Origin: Phaseolus vulgaris
Taxonomy: Eukaryota > Streptophyta > Magnoliopsida > Fabales > Fabaceae
Direction: 5' to 3'
Assembly: GCF_000499845.2 (NCBI RefSeq)
Contig: NC_023758.2
Span: 27,191,520-27,255,519, forward strand
DNA length: 64,000 nucleotides
In this document: positions 1 to 10,845 of the stretch, piece after piece
How positions within the stretch are numbered: position 1 is the stretch's first letter
Layout of the letters: every line of letters begins with the position of its first letter
Notes under the pieces: generated by a model
The model's input: the letters and a program-made list of their open reading frames with translations, nothing else
The model's database searches: none
What the model was told of the DNA's origin: nothing
Position numbers and translations under genes: made by a program

Positions 1-579
1 TGGAAAGACATTCTTGTTTTCTAAGTATGGTTCGGAAATAGGAAGAAGTCAAACTCGCTTGAAATGGCAGTCTTGGTGGTGGAGAGATCTTTCTAAAGCT
101 TGTGGGGAGGGTGAAGATGATGACTGGTTCCAAAAGACTATTGTGTGGAAAGTTGGTGATGGAGGCAATGTAAGATTCTGGGAAGACGCGTGGGTTAATA
201 ACAATAATCTTAAGTCTTTGTACCCTAGAATTTATTCTCTTTCTATGGATCAAAGAATGAAGGCGGGAGAGGTAGGTACATGGGAGGGTTATGGATGTCA
301 ATGGCGGTTAAATTGGAGGAGGGCTAGGTTTAAATGGGAATCCGCTTTGGAGGAAGAGTTGCTTATGCACATTAATAGAAGCGTTATGAACAAGGAATCC
401 AAGAATTCTATTATATGGGGAGGGGATACCACAGGGAACTTCTCTGTGAAGTCAGCTTACGCATGTTTGGCTAACCAAAACAATGAAGCACAGGATGGTG
501 TTTTTTGTTCTCTTTGGCAGGCTAGAGCAATGCCTAAAGCCCTTATAAATGCATGGAGAATCTTACTCGATAGAATCCC
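1..579 (+). pseudogene. LINE-A ORF2, fragment 1 (C-terminal region after RT)
   Basis: Open frame from the window's left edge to the insertion at 580. It reads as the part of an L1-type ORF2 that follows the reverse transcriptase: a WQSWWWRDL motif, a KVGDGGNVRFWEDAW motif, then WRLNWRRARFKWE and a FSVKSAYACL stretch. These closely match the same region of LINE-D in this window (about 58.9-59.35 kb). The frame is cut by a solo LTR at 580 and resumes at 2039-2044, as shown by the shared TAGAATCCC AAC context in LINE-D. The start of the element lies left of the window. Non-functional copy; role in an intact element would be retrotransposition in the nucleus. Confidence 0.85.
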
Positions 580-2038
580 TGTTGAAGATGGATGAAGCTC
601 ATCTCTACCTAGTCTTAGTGTGTTTGATGTAGATGTTAGCTAGGTTGCATTGTAGGTTGCTATATGTCTTAGATGATCTCATTCTTTAGGGTTGTGTGTA
701 TTCAAGGTTGCCTTTTGCTGCATGACCCATCCTAGATGCCAAATCAAGGCAGTAAGATCAAGCTCATGATGTGGTTAAACGGTTTTGGAAAAGCCTTTTA
801 AAGTTTTCTTAAATGGTTTGATTCAGTACAAAAATAAATCTGTTTTATTGAGAAGCAATCGGTTTATTTCTTCTCTGTTAAAGGCTTTTCGAAATTCTGT
901 TAGGGCACCAAAGGTACAACTCAGTCTGTTATTTCAGTTAAGCTGAGCTGGCAGCCTTATTATCTTTCAACCTGTTGTTTTTCAGAATCAATCTGTTGTT
1001 TTGCTAACTGCTCTGTAACTGTTTTTTTAAAAGTGGTTAGAAACTGTTCTCTATAAAATAAAATGCCCCTCTCACGTAGAGTGATGCTGAACAATCACAG
1101 TTTTAACAGAGATACAACATTTTGTGTGTGAAAAAGTGAATTGAAAAGGTTTTGCAAAGGTTTTTCAAAAGTGAAATACATGTGAGCTTGTTCTTGAAGA
1201 ACCTTGTGCTGGATGAAGGTGCTGGTACTGTCTTGGAGCAAATAGAACAACTGGTTTATGTTCTTGCAATATTGTTTCAGGTATAATCTTTTCCTTATTC
1301 CTTCTTGTATTGGTTTTGAGCGTTAGTCACTCTAGATAGGGTTTCTTGGAGTGCAAGGTATGCTGGAATAGTGTTTTTCAGTCTTGATAGTTGAGGTTCT
1401 TGAAGGGTTCAAGAACTGCTGTGTGTTTGTAATTGATTGTATCAGTTTTTAGTGGATTACACCTTGGAGTGAGGTGAACTGGACGTAGCTCTTGATGAGT
1501 GAACCAGTATAAAAATTCTTGTGTGATTCTTTTCTCATCCCTGCTCTTAATTCTGTAATTTCACATAATCTGTCAAGAAAAGAATCTGTTATATTGAAAC
1601 TAAATCTGTTAATTTTGGACTTGGTTAGATCTGCTGTTCTAACTTGTTAATCAATCCTCTAATCATAAATCAAGCTGCTGTGTGAATCTGTAATAGAATA
1701 AGAAGGGTGAACTGGTTTCTTTAACTAAACTGTGACATTTGGTTCATTATTCTAGATGGCTTATGTTAAGTAAAAATTGATTAATTCTGTGCTTTAAACT
1801 ACAACTTTATAATCTGAGAAAGTTAATCAATTTGGTTCTGGTATTGCTGCTGATTGATTTAAACTGTGCTGATCTTGTTTTGATTGTGCTAGATTCATCT
1901 GTAAAAACAATCTGTTCCGTTTAATATCAATATGTTCTTTTCACCTCTGTTACATAGTAAATTAGATTGTTTTGCGAAAATTTGATAAGCTCCATTCACC
2001 CCTCCCCTCTTGATCTTAGACACTGCTTAACTCTAACA
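580..2038 (+). mobile_element. Solo LTR, Sirevirus-type Ty1/copia
   Basis: 1459 bp starting TGTTGAAGATGG and ending CTCTAACA, flanked by a perfect 5-bp target duplication ATCCC (575-579 and 2039-2043). It has no internal region, so it is a solo LTR left by LTR-LTR recombination. Its start (TGTTGAAGATGG) and the downstream GAGTGAACCAGTATAA-like stretch are shared with the LTR at 9122-10734, so both belong to the same broad family, although the sequences are clearly diverged. It interrupts LINE-A ORF2 in the codons around TAGAATCCC. Confidence 0.85.
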
Positions 2039-2383
2039 ATCCCAACTTCTGTTAACCTTCTTAGGAGAGGGGTGGCAGTAAACTCTTTAATTTGTGTGCT
2101 TTGTAGAGAATCAGAAGAAACTTCTCAACACTTGTTCTGAGAGTGTTCTTTTGCACAACGAGTTTGGTCATTATGCTTCAGGTGGATAGGTGTTTTGTTT
2201 GTTCAACATAAGGATTTAAGGTGTAACTTTGAGAACTTTTATCTAGTTCATATGTCCATTAAGCAGAACCAAGTGTGGAAAGGTATGTGGGTGGCAATAG
2301 TTCGATGTATCTGGGAGAAGAGGAATAGTGTTATCTTTAAGCAAGGGGTACCTGACGCTGAAGAGATTTTCCAAATGGCTCAA
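2039..2383 (+). pseudogene. LINE-A ORF2, fragment 2 (zf-RVT region)
   Basis: Continuation of LINE-A after the solo LTR. Translation gives a zinc-binding reverse-transcriptase-associated (zf-RVT) segment: LLRRGVAVNSLICVLC, then EETSQHLF, a stop where LINE-D has LEC, then SFAQRVWSLCF and WKGMWVAIVRCIWEKRNSV. LINE-D carries the same order at about 59.45-59.78 kb. The fragment ends at the CTCAA target duplication of the second solo LTR. At least one nonsense codon and two insertions make it non-functional. Confidence 0.82.
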
Positions 2384-3714
2384 TGTTGATTTTTCTCGGG
2401 AAGTGTACCGAATCAACTGTAATATAGTACTCTTTAAAGTACGAATGTCGAACCCACAGGGAACAATTCTAATTAAGATATTCTGTTATAAAACTCATTA
2501 AGTATAGAAAATAATTTTGAGAACTTGTTCATTACCAAATTAAAGATTTCACAAGTAACTAAGAGATTTAGGGTTTGATTCAACCAAATACAAAACTAAC
2601 TTATCAATTATAGAGAAAGATACTTGGGATTGAATTGCGTCTATCTCAATCATTTGTATTTTGAATAATACAATATATAATAATCAAAACTACTTATTCT
2701 TGATGCTTAATTTAAAGTCATTCATCTTGACTCCTCACAGATGAAATTCATAAGATAATTTCTCAAACACTGATTCCTCATATATTTAACAAATTATCCA
2801 GCTTTAGGAACAGAATTATAATGCAATCAATAACCTGAAATCTATTCCTAGCATTACAAGTTATCAAGTATTTTCGTCTATTTCAGATCCTTAAAGGTAC
2901 TTTCCAATTAAATTTAAGGATCAAAATCAAGACTCCATTGATCAGATAGAATCCAACAATAAGCATGAAACGAAAATACCAAGAACGAGTAGAAAAGAGA
3001 ATATTATATATATATATATATACATATCACCAATAATACATTTGATCAAAGTAGATTATATTCAATCCCAAGTTAGAAAGCACTTAGCCACTCATGACAA
3101 CTCCTCCAATCTTCATTCTTGATCTGGATTGCATAAGCAGGGCTGATCTGAGCACTTTCTTCTCCTAAGAACAGAGGTCTCTTCTTCTTCTCTCACTAAT
3201 CTCTCTATAAAAATCCAATCTTTTTCCACCGCCTTTGTTTTCACTTTGTTCCGAAATTTATATATTGAACTCTAGCTCAAGCGAGCTAATTTAGCTTAAG
3301 CTAGATCTTTCGGTGCATTTTTAGCTTGAGCTAGCAATTCTAGCCTGGGCTAGATTAGTACTGCACCTTTAATCAACTCTAGACATTTTTAGCTTGAGCT
3401 AGCAATTCTAGCCTGGGCTAGATTAGTACTGCACCTTTAATCAACTCTGGACAGATTTAGCTTGAGCTAAATCTTCTAGCTTGAGCTAAATCCTCTTGTG
3501 ATCCAATGAAGTTTTTGCTTTCTTTCAATGTTTCATATTCATCTACAATTTACACAAAAATTGAGATTAAATTTCTTCATTTGTTTCTTGGTTCAAAATG
3601 TATAATCAGATTCAATAATTCTCATATTAGGGTAATTTTCTTACATTAAGCAACAATTAAGTTCCAAAGTGTTCAATTTTCTCAATCATAAAAACTACAC
3701 ATTGGCACTTATCA
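2384..3714 (-). mobile_element. Solo LTR, Ty3/gypsy-like, in LINE-A
   Basis: 1331 bp running TGTTGATTTTTCTCGGG to GGCACTTATCA on the plus strand, with a perfect 5-bp target duplication CTCAA (2379-2383 and 3715-3719). LINE-A reads straight across when it is removed (ATGGCTCAACTC, as in LINE-D near 59.78 kb). Orientation is set to minus by analogy with the gag-only gypsy LTRs at 50.9 and 55.9 kb, which also begin TGATAAGTGCC on the minus strand and carry a CGGTACACTT-type sequence near the other end. It contains a TA microsatellite (about 3007-3022) and a 68-bp tandem duplication. Confidence 0.78.
3316..3451. repeat. 68-bp tandem duplication with TAGCTTGAGCTA palindromes
   Basis: Two adjacent near-identical 68-bp units (3316-3383 and 3384-3451), each beginning CATTTTTAGCTTGAGCTAGC and containing TAGCCTGGGCTAGA. 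Further single TAGCTTGAGCTAAAT units follow to about 3490, and a TTAGCTTAAGCTAGA precedes them near 3290. The near-palindromic AGCTnnAGCT core is repeated at least six times within about 220 bp of the solo LTR. Confidence 0.8.
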
Positions 3715-4472
3715 CTCAACTCCATACTTGGTTTTGGTTGAAACACAGGATGTGCTCCTTTTCGTATGTTTTTTAGGATTGGCATCTGAACCCAAGCCAA
3801 TGCCTTCAAAGTGTACTATGAAAAGGAAGGTCTCTAGTGATGCTAGAGTCGAAGCCAAGGAGTTTCTGAAGGAATGATTGAAGGTCATAATGGAGGAGCA
3901 AAGTACTATGTAGTGGTGTGGTTGTGTATCTGTTGCATAAATAAAACAGAGCAGGAGCATAGTACTTGGAGCAGTTAACGTGAATACTGATATTCACACA
4001 GCTTGTGTCTATATCCAATTTTGAAGCAGAACGATTGTACAGTGAAGCAGATGAAATCAAGGGAGGAAGTGGTGAGGAAATCGGAGGAAGTGCTGAAAGG
4101 AGAATGAAGTAGGAGCTGGGGTATGGGGTAGCACTTTAGAAGTTTTCTTGATGTATTGTGAGTATAAATGCTAGAATAGAGTGGGATGGAGTATTCCCTT
4201 ATGAAGGAAGCTTATACCAAAGATGAGAGTTTACGTAAATGAAGTACCAAGGGTCTCTCCTCTTGAATCTTTCAAATGCACGAGTCACGACTATGCTCAA
4301 TCTTCGACCATGGGGTAACAGTTTTCTATTGAGGGGCTGTTGTGATGTGTTACCATCTATGCTGGAGCAAGGTGGACCTATACTATATTGTAGATTTTTG
4401 CAAGCAGCTAAAGTGATTGGTTCTTTGGAAGGAGCATACCTGCTGATGTCCAAGTAAGAAGGTAAAACTGAA
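3715..4472 (+). mobile_element. LINE-A end of ORF2 and presumed 3' UTR
   Basis: The first 90 bases continue LINE-A after the second solo LTR: CTCAACTCC, GGTTGAAACACAGGATG and GGATTGGCATCTGAACCCA align by eye with the last ORF2 codons of LINE-D (59782-59887). The rest is T/G-rich with scattered short frames and no protein match that I recognise, which fits a LINE 3' UTR. It stops where Sirevirus coding sequence begins at about 4473. The exact boundary is uncertain. Confidence 0.5.
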
Positions 4473-4477
4473 ATGCA

Positions 4478-7232
4478 GGTAAGAGAGTGAATAACATATA
4501 TCTGTTGAATATCATGGAAACTAACTCTTCAAATGAGTGTTTGTTGTCTAGAAATGATGAGTCTTGGCTGTGGCACAGGAGGTTAGCTCACATACACACT
4601 AATCACTTAAATAAACTGAAATCTAAAGACTTAGTTTCTGGTTTGCCTAACATTAAGTTTCAGGATAACAGGCTCTGTGATGCTTGTGTGAAAGGTAAAC
4701 AAATCAGATCCTCTTTCAATTTAAAAGATATTGTTTCTACCAAAAAATCCATTGGATGTGTTACATATTGACTTATTTGGACCATCTAGAGTTGCTAGCT
4801 TGGCTGGAAATTTGTATGCTTTAGTTGTTGTGGATGATTACTCTAGATTTACATGGACTTTATTTCTTGCACATAAAAATGATGCTTACCATGCCTTTAA
4901 AAAATTAGCTAAGGTTCTGCAGAATGAAAATGGTTGCTGCATTAAATCAATTCGAAGTGATCATGGGGGGGAGTTTTAGAATGCTAGATTTGAGAGGTTC
5001 TGTGAGAAGCATGGGATATCACACACCTTTTCAGCCCCTAGGACATCCCAACAAAATGGTGTAGTTGAAAGGAAAAACAGATCATTAGAGGAACTAGCTA
5101 GAACCATGTTAAATGAATATAAGCTCCCTAAGTATTTTTGGGCAGATGCAGTCTATACTGCAGCTTATGTGTTAAATAGAACCTTAATAAGACCTATTCT
5201 TAAGAAAACCCCATATGAATTGTATAAGGGCAGAAAACCTAGTGTGAGCCACCTTAGGGTATTTGGGTGTAAATGCTTTGTATTGAATAAAGGCAAAGAA
5301 AATCTTGGTAAGTTTGATGCTAAACCTGATGAAGGTGTGCACATTGGTTATGCTTTGAATGGTCATGCATATAGAGTCTTCAATAAAAGGTTGCTTATAG
5401 TAGAAGAATCAATGCATGTTGTTTTTGATGAAACTGATCATAGCATATCTAAAACTGCTGCTGATGACCTTGACAGTAATGAATTTAAATCTGTTTTAAA
5501 TCAAAATGAATCGATTCATTTTGATACTGCTGATACACATGCTATGCAAGAATCTACTGTGCCTGTAGGTTTTCCAAAAGAATGGAAAACCCCTAGAGAC
5601 CTAACCCTTGATAATGTCATTGGGAACATTGAGAAAGGAGTATCAACTAGGAAATCCTTGAACAACTTCTGTGAAGCAATGGCCTTTGTATCTCAAGTGG
5701 AACCCAAGAATCTGAATGAAGCTCTCAAGGACAGCAACTGGATTTTAGCCATGCAAGAGGAACTGAATCAATTTGCTCTTAATGAGGTCTGGACTCTTGT
5801 TCCTAGAATACCTGAGATGAATATAATTGGAACAAAATGGGTATTCAGAAACAAAATGGATGAGCATGGAGTGATTACTAGAAACAAGGCTAGGCTAGTA
5901 GCTAAATGGTACAATCAAGAAGAAGGGATAGACTATGATGAGACATATGCACCAGTGGCTCGGCTAGAAGCTGTTAGATTGCTGCTTGCCTTCTCCTGCA
6001 TCAAAGGGTTCAAGCTATTCCAAATGGATGTGAAAATTGCCTTCTTGAATGGTTATATAAATGAAGAGGTATTTGTTTCACAACCACCAGGTTTTGAAGA
6101 CCATCTGCATCCAGGACATGTGTTCAAACTAAGGAAAGCTCTCTATGGGCTTAAGCAAGCTCTTAGGCAATGGTACGAGAAGTTAAGTGATTTCCTTATC
6201 TCACAAGGCTATGACAGCGGCACATCAGATAAGACCTTATTCATCAAGAAGAAAGAGGATGACACTATTCTAGTACAGGTTTATGTAGATGATATCATAT
6301 TCAGGTCAAACAATGAGGAATTGTGTGAAACCTTTGTGGAAATCATGAAGAGTGAATTTGAAATGTCAATGATGGGTGAGTTGAACTATTTTCTAGGCTT
6401 GCAGGTCAAACAACTCAAGGATGGCATTTTCTTGAGTCAAGCTAGGTATTGCAAAGATCTGCCGAGGAAATTTGAAATGGACAAGTGTAAACCAATCAGC
6501 ACACCCTTCTCAACAAGCTGTCACTTGGATCATGATGAAGCTGGAATTGCTGTTGATGAAACCAAATACAGAGGACTCATAGGATCACTGTTGTATCTCA
6601 CTGCCAGCAGGCCTGACATTAAGTTTGCAGTGTGCATGTGTGCTCTGTTTCAATCTGCTCCTAAAGAATCACACTACAATGCTGCCAAAAGAATTTTGAA
6701 GTATTTGCAAGGAACTAAGGAAGTTGGCTTGTGGTATCCAGGTGACATCTCATTAAGCTTAACTGGATACTCTGATTCAGATTTTGCAGGTTACAAAATT
6801 GATAGGAAGAGCACAAGTGGAACCTGCCACTTGCTTGGATCAAGCTTGATCTCATGGCAATGCAAAAAGCAGGCTTGTATAGCTCTCTCCACGGCTGAAG
6901 CAGAATAAATTGCAGCAGGGAGTTGCTGTGCTCAAACCATATGGCTAAGACAGCAATTGAATGATTTTGGTATCTTACTTAACCATATACCTTTGCTGTG
7001 TGATAATACAAGTGCAATCAACTTAACCAAAAATCCTGTCATGCATTCTAGAACCAAACACATTGAAATTAGGCATCATTTCCTAAGGGAACACATTTCA
7101 AATGGAACATGTGAAATTAAGTTCATTGGTACAGATTTACAGCTTGCTGATTTGTTCACAAAACCATTGGCTAAGGATAAGTTTAATTTTCTGCTTAATG
7201 AATTGGGCGTTATAAATGTCAATTGTGCCTAG
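4478..7232 (+). pseudogene. Sirevirus pol: GAG-pre-integrase, integrase, RT, RNase H
   Basis: Domain order follows Ty1/copia pol. At 4487-4740 is a GAG-pre-integrase segment (WLWHRRLAHIHTNHL, LCDACVKGKQ), then the integrase core (DVLHIDLFGPS, RSDHGGEF, QQNGVVERKN), RT (FQMDVKIAFLNG, YVDDI, FLGLQVK) and RNase H (GYSDSDFAG, ALSTAEAE, LADLFTKPLAKD). Defects: a frameshift in an A-run near 4741-4746, TAG at 4977-4979 where Q is expected, and TAA at 6906-6908 where Y of AEAEY is expected. The RT frame itself (5106-6905) is open for 600 codons, so decay is modest. Gag and protease are missing upstream. Confidence 0.9.
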
Positions 7233-7640
7233 CAGTGAAAAATTAAATCTGTTTATTCGCAATTAAATGTGTTTATTTTTTGTACTGATATGCTTTGATG
7301 ACTAGGAAAGAGAAATTTTGATCTTTGACTACTTGACTGACTTAGTGGGCATTAACCTCTGTACCTTTGACGGTTTTGGTCAAGGTTATGTAACCGATTT
7401 GATGGTTTGGGTGCTGAATAAAGGTATGAGATGTGTGCATCGTGACCCTAAATATTTGCTGCATATTTTCAAAGATTCTCTGCACAAATTCAGAGCATAA
7501 AATCTTCATGCATATCCACTCATAACTGCCATATCAACCTATTCATTTCTATATAAATCTGTGTGAATATCTGCTACCCACATTGGCTACCCATTTTCTG
7601 TTCTCACCATTTGAAACAAGAGAAAAATTCTGGTTCAACC
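7233..7640 (+). other. Pol to env-like spacer in Sirevirus
   Basis: 408 bp between the pol stop and the ATG of the env-like ORF. It includes repeated AATTAAATCTGTTTATT-type sequence, also found in the LTRs. I see no conserved coding sequence. A splice acceptor for a subgenomic env-like message would be expected here or upstream, but I cannot identify one with confidence. Confidence 0.5.
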
Positions 7641-8804
7641 ATGGCTTCTTCTTCCAAGAAACAGAAAAATAAGGGCAAGCAAACCACCTTTCAAGGTGTG
7701 CTAGAAGGTTGGTTCGCTGGAAATGAAGAAGCAATCAATGCCTACATCCACGAGACAAGCAGAAAGCAGATTAATATACCCAAGGTGCTGGATTTCAACT
7801 GGCTGAAATATGAAAAACTGGCAGAAACAAGGGCTGTGTTGAAGCACCAGAAACTGAAAAAGCTGCTGGAATTAACAGGTAATGTATATCCTGACTTGGT
7901 TAAGGTGTTTTACACTAACCTAACATTGGATGGAAAGAACATTGTCTCTTATGTGAAAGGGATCAAAATGAAAATCACTAGTGAGGTGTGGAATTCTGTG
8001 GCTGGAATCAAGTATGGTGGATTGAAAGTAGGAAAAGGAAACACCAGTGGAATTCAAGAATTCAACAAGCTGAAATATTATAAAAGTTGTATGAGGAATC
8101 CTACAGAGAGTATAAGCAGGTTCCATGCAGGCCATTTGAACCTCACTCCACGTCTTGTTGCCTACATCATAGCATGGCAACTTATCCCAAGAGGTACAAA
8201 TCATGCTGTGTTACATGAAAAGGACTTAATCCTTCTATATTGCATCATGAACCAGATTAAGGTAAATTGGGTTTTCATTATCAATGAACACATGCTGAAA
8301 TCCAAAAGGTTGGCTGATTACCGCTTTCCCTATGCTATACTCGTTTCCAAATTGATTGATTACTTTGGTATTGATGTTACAAATGAGAGAAACGACCCTA
8401 TCAAGGCTGTAAGTGAGATTGACAATTCAACTCTCACCAAGATGGGATTTCACAAAGTCGAGGACAATTGGGTGGTTCTCAAAAGCAAGAACCCTCAAGC
8501 AGAACATGAAGCATTAAACCTCAACAATGAGGATGAGGATGAAGCTGTTCCCATGGAGGATGACTCACCTGCTACCCAATCTGTGCACGAGGAAGTTGCT
8601 GCAAATGCCATAGTAGCCTATCAAACTCCAGAATACCGAGGAGAACCAATGACCATGTTTGAAAGGCAAGTGTTGTATCGCCTTGATGTAATGTCTGCAG
8701 AACAAAGGGCATACTTTGAGACTACTCAAGCAAGGTTTCAACACCTTGATGATCAGATTGAAGGGGTTCAGGCACAACTTGCAGAGCTTTACTACAAAGA
8801 TTAG
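7641..8804 (+). CDS. Env-like / 'putative plant transposon protein' ORF of Sirevirus
   Basis: An unbroken 387-residue frame placed between pol and the polypurine tract, the position of the env-like ORF in Sireviruses. The ATG at 7641 (CCATGGCTTC context) is chosen over an upstream in-frame ATG because it opens the MASSSKKQKNKGK basic start. Residues about 80-260 contain YPDLVKVFYTNL, VKGIKMKI and HLNLTPRLVAYIIAWQLIPRG, typical of the plant 'putative transposon protein' family. An acidic stretch (NNEDEDEAVPMEDD) and a C-terminal coiled-coil-like helix (FQHLDDQIEGVQAQLAEL) follow. I see no clear signal peptide or membrane segment, so an envelope role is not supported by the sequence. Function unknown. 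Confidence 0.72.
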   Translation: MASSSKKQKNKGKQTTFQGVLEGWFAGNEEAINAYIHETSRKQINIPKVLDFNWLKYEKLAETRAVLKHQKLKKLLELTGNVYPDLVKVFYTNLTLDGKNIVSYVKGIKMKITSEVWNSVAGIKYGGLKVGKGNTSGIQEFNKLKYYKSCMRNPTESISRFHAGHLNLTPRLVAYIIAWQLIPRGTNHAVLHEKDLILLYCIMNQIKVNWVFIINEHMLKSKRLADYRFPYAILVSKLIDYFGIDVTNERNDPIKAVSEIDNSTLTKMGFHKVEDNWVVLKSKNPQAEHEALNLNNEDEDEAVPMEDDSPATQSVHEEVAANAIVAYQTPEYRGEPMTMFERQVLYRLDVMSAEQRAYFETTQARFQHLDDQIEGVQAQLAELYYKD

Positions 8805-8930
8805 AAGTACTTTCATGCTTTCTTTATCAGTTTTAAAACTCTGTAATAATGAACAATTTGTCTTTATCTTTTGGACTATTATGGTTATGCTTCTGGTTTT
8901 TTCCCTATGATTACATGCTGTTTGATGAAT

Positions 8931-9121
8931 CCAAAGGGGGAGAAAAATAGCTCACCATGCTAGGTGAAGCTAGCTGAAACAGGGAGTTAATTCTGCACCT
9001 TAAAACCATTTCACATGCTATGCAATGTTTCTGTTTTATTTCTGGTTTAGTATTTGGTGCAGTGCAGGTTCTTAAAGCAACAAGAGCTATGGGGATTTGT
9101 CTCCATCAAACAGGGGGAGAT
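8931..9121 (+). promoter_or_regulatory. Two polypurine tracts before the LTR
   Basis: AAAGGGGGAGAAAAAT at about 8933-8948 and CAGGGGGAGATTG at 9111-9123, the second touching the LTR start. Multiple copies of a GGGGGAG polypurine tract are a known Sirevirus trait. The tract next to the LTR would prime plus-strand DNA synthesis. Confidence 0.75.
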
Positions 9122-10734
9122 TGTTGAAGATGGTTGCTGCCCCTTCAAGACATGTGTTTGATGAAGACTTCTATGTACATTTCATGTGTATTTTGCTTTG
9201 CTTTAAGTATGTCTTAGGTAGGGTTTAGAGGTTGTTTAAGAGTGGGCTTTTTGCTGAGTAACTCACCTCCTACCCTGGCCATGTGATAAGAACAAACATA
9301 AGATTTCTTAAACTATTTTTCACATGTTTTACAAAAAACACGTTTACTGCATAAAAATAAATCTGTTCTTTTCTAAATAAACAGATTCTTTTTTAAACTG
9401 ATGCCTTGGCTAAGTCTTGTGAAAATTAGATTTTGTGCATCATGTATTTTGACTAAGTCTTCTACCTTTCAAAACGACTGTGTTTTTAAATAGTTAAGCT
9501 TTTCTGTTTTCGTTTTGAAAAATAAATCTGTTCATCTATAAATGAATAGATTCTTTTTTGTCTCTGGTGCCATGTCCAGCTTAAACGTTTTTCAGTTTTT
9601 ATCTCTGCACCAGAATGGTTGACTAAGTCTCCTCACTTAACAAATTCTCTAACTGCTTTTTGAAAATAAATTTGTTCATTTTATTTTCAATCTATTCATT
9701 TTATAACAGCTTTAACTGTTTTTCAAAAATCTGTTATAAGTTGGTTTTCTATAAAATGAAAACTGTTTTCTGAGTTTAAACATCGTTCACACATTTGAGA
9801 AAACAAGTTTTACAACAGAGAATTAAGAGTTTACAAAGAATTAGCATTTGTTCTTCAAAGATTTCAAAAATCACAAAGTGCTTGTTCTTGTTTAGTTCCA
9901 AAAGCTTGGTGAGAGGTGCTGCTACTGTTCTAGCAATCTGGTCTACTGGTTTAAGGTAGATTTTTGCATCCTCAATCAGGTGTAGTCGTTTCACATTTCT
10001 TTTCTTGTAATAGTTTGGTTGTACACTCTTCTTGATAGGGTTTCTTGAAGAGTGTGTGTGTGTGCTGAAATAGGTTTTTTCAGCGAGTGTACCTAAGTTC
10101 TTGTAGGTTTCAAGAACAGTGGGATTTGTGTTGTTTGAATTGTGATTTAGTGAATTTCACCTTGGTTTAGGTGAAGACTGGATGTAGCTCAGTTGAGTGA
10201 ACCAGTATAATTGCCTTGTGTTCATTCTCTTTCAATCTCTGCACTTAAGTTTCTGCATAATTGTTAAAACAGCAAAGAAATAAATCTGTTAAATCAAAAA
10301 TAAATCTGTTCTTTCTGGGCTCGGTTCATATTGTTCTTAATTTCTGGAAAACTGTTTGATTTCAAGAAGAACACTCATAATTTGTTAACAGCCACTAGAA
10401 CAGGTTGATTATAATAGATAACTCGATTCATTGTCAAGCCATTAATTGAACCTAAATCTTTTTGCTTGAAATTGGAGCTTGCTGTTTTTTGTGATTCACT
10501 GTTTTCAATCTGATATCAGTGTGTGTGCATCTGGAAGATCTATCTGCATAATCTTGTGATTAACCTTGCTGTATAAACGTTTTGCAAACACACAAACAGT
10601 GCCAAAATAAATCTGTTCATTGCCACATAAATCGATTTATTTTTCTGTAAACTGTGTTAAACACTGTTTCTGCGAGAAGTTTTTAAAAGGTCAATTCATC
10701 CCCCTCTTGAACTTTGACACTATTAAACCCAACA
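9122..10734 (+). mobile_element. Sirevirus LTR (1613 bp)
   Basis: Starts TGTTGAAGATGG directly after a polypurine tract and ends CCCAACA directly before a primer-binding site, so it has 3'-LTR context on its left and 5'-LTR context on its right. It contains many AATAAATCTGTT-type repeats and a GAGTGAACCAGTATAA motif shared with the solo LTR at 580-2038. No target duplication can be assigned because both flanks are element-internal. Confidence 0.82.
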
Positions 10735-10735
10735 A

Positions 10736-10750
10736 TTGGTATCAAGAGCT
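10736..10750 (+). promoter_or_regulatory. Primer-binding site, initiator-tRNA-Met type
   Basis: TTGGTATCAAGAGCT one base after the LTR end. This resembles the TGGTATCAGAGC site of copia elements, complementary to the 3' end of initiator tRNA-Met, with one extra A. It would prime minus-strand DNA synthesis. Confidence 0.75.
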
Positions 10751-10783
10751 AGGACTTGTATTTTAATCAAGTTTGTTTGTAAT

Positions 10784-10845
10784 AATGTCTGAGTTTAATG
10801 TCTGAGTTTACTGCAAAATTTAAAGGCACTTCTGTAGCTATTTTG
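10784..10845 (+). pseudogene. Start of Sirevirus gag, truncated
   Basis: Two ATGs (10785 and 10798) created by a 13-bp tandem duplication AATGTCTGAGTTT. The first frame hits TGA six codons on, while the second reads MSEFTAKFKGTSVA. After about 10845 the sequence looks like LINE 3' UTR. Assignment as gag rests on position after the primer-binding site only. Confidence 0.45.

Larger units (their letters stand above)
4473..10845 (+). mobile_element. Permuted, partial Sirevirus (Ty1/copia)
   Basis: Order on the plus strand is integrase-RT-RNase H, an env-like ORF, two polypurine tracts, an LTR (9122-10734), a primer-binding site (10736-10750) and the first codons of a gag-like frame. A normal element has LTR-PBS-gag first. 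The 5' LTR, most of gag and protease are absent on the left, while PBS and gag start lie right of the LTR. The order fits an integrated one-LTR circle, or a tandem pair cut down by deletion. Both outer junctions lie inside LINE-A sequence by inference (LINE-A's 3' end resumes near 10.9 kb). Confidence 0.7.

Noticed and set aside
7318..7500. 60-residue ORF between pol and env-like ORF
   Set aside because: Short, no motif, and located in the spacer; no sign of coding constraint.
580..10734. One large Sirevirus with LTRs at 580-2038 and 9122-10734
   Set aside because: The left LTR has its own perfect ATCCC target duplication and LINE-A resumes right after it, so it is a separate solo LTR. The two LTRs also differ in length and sequence.
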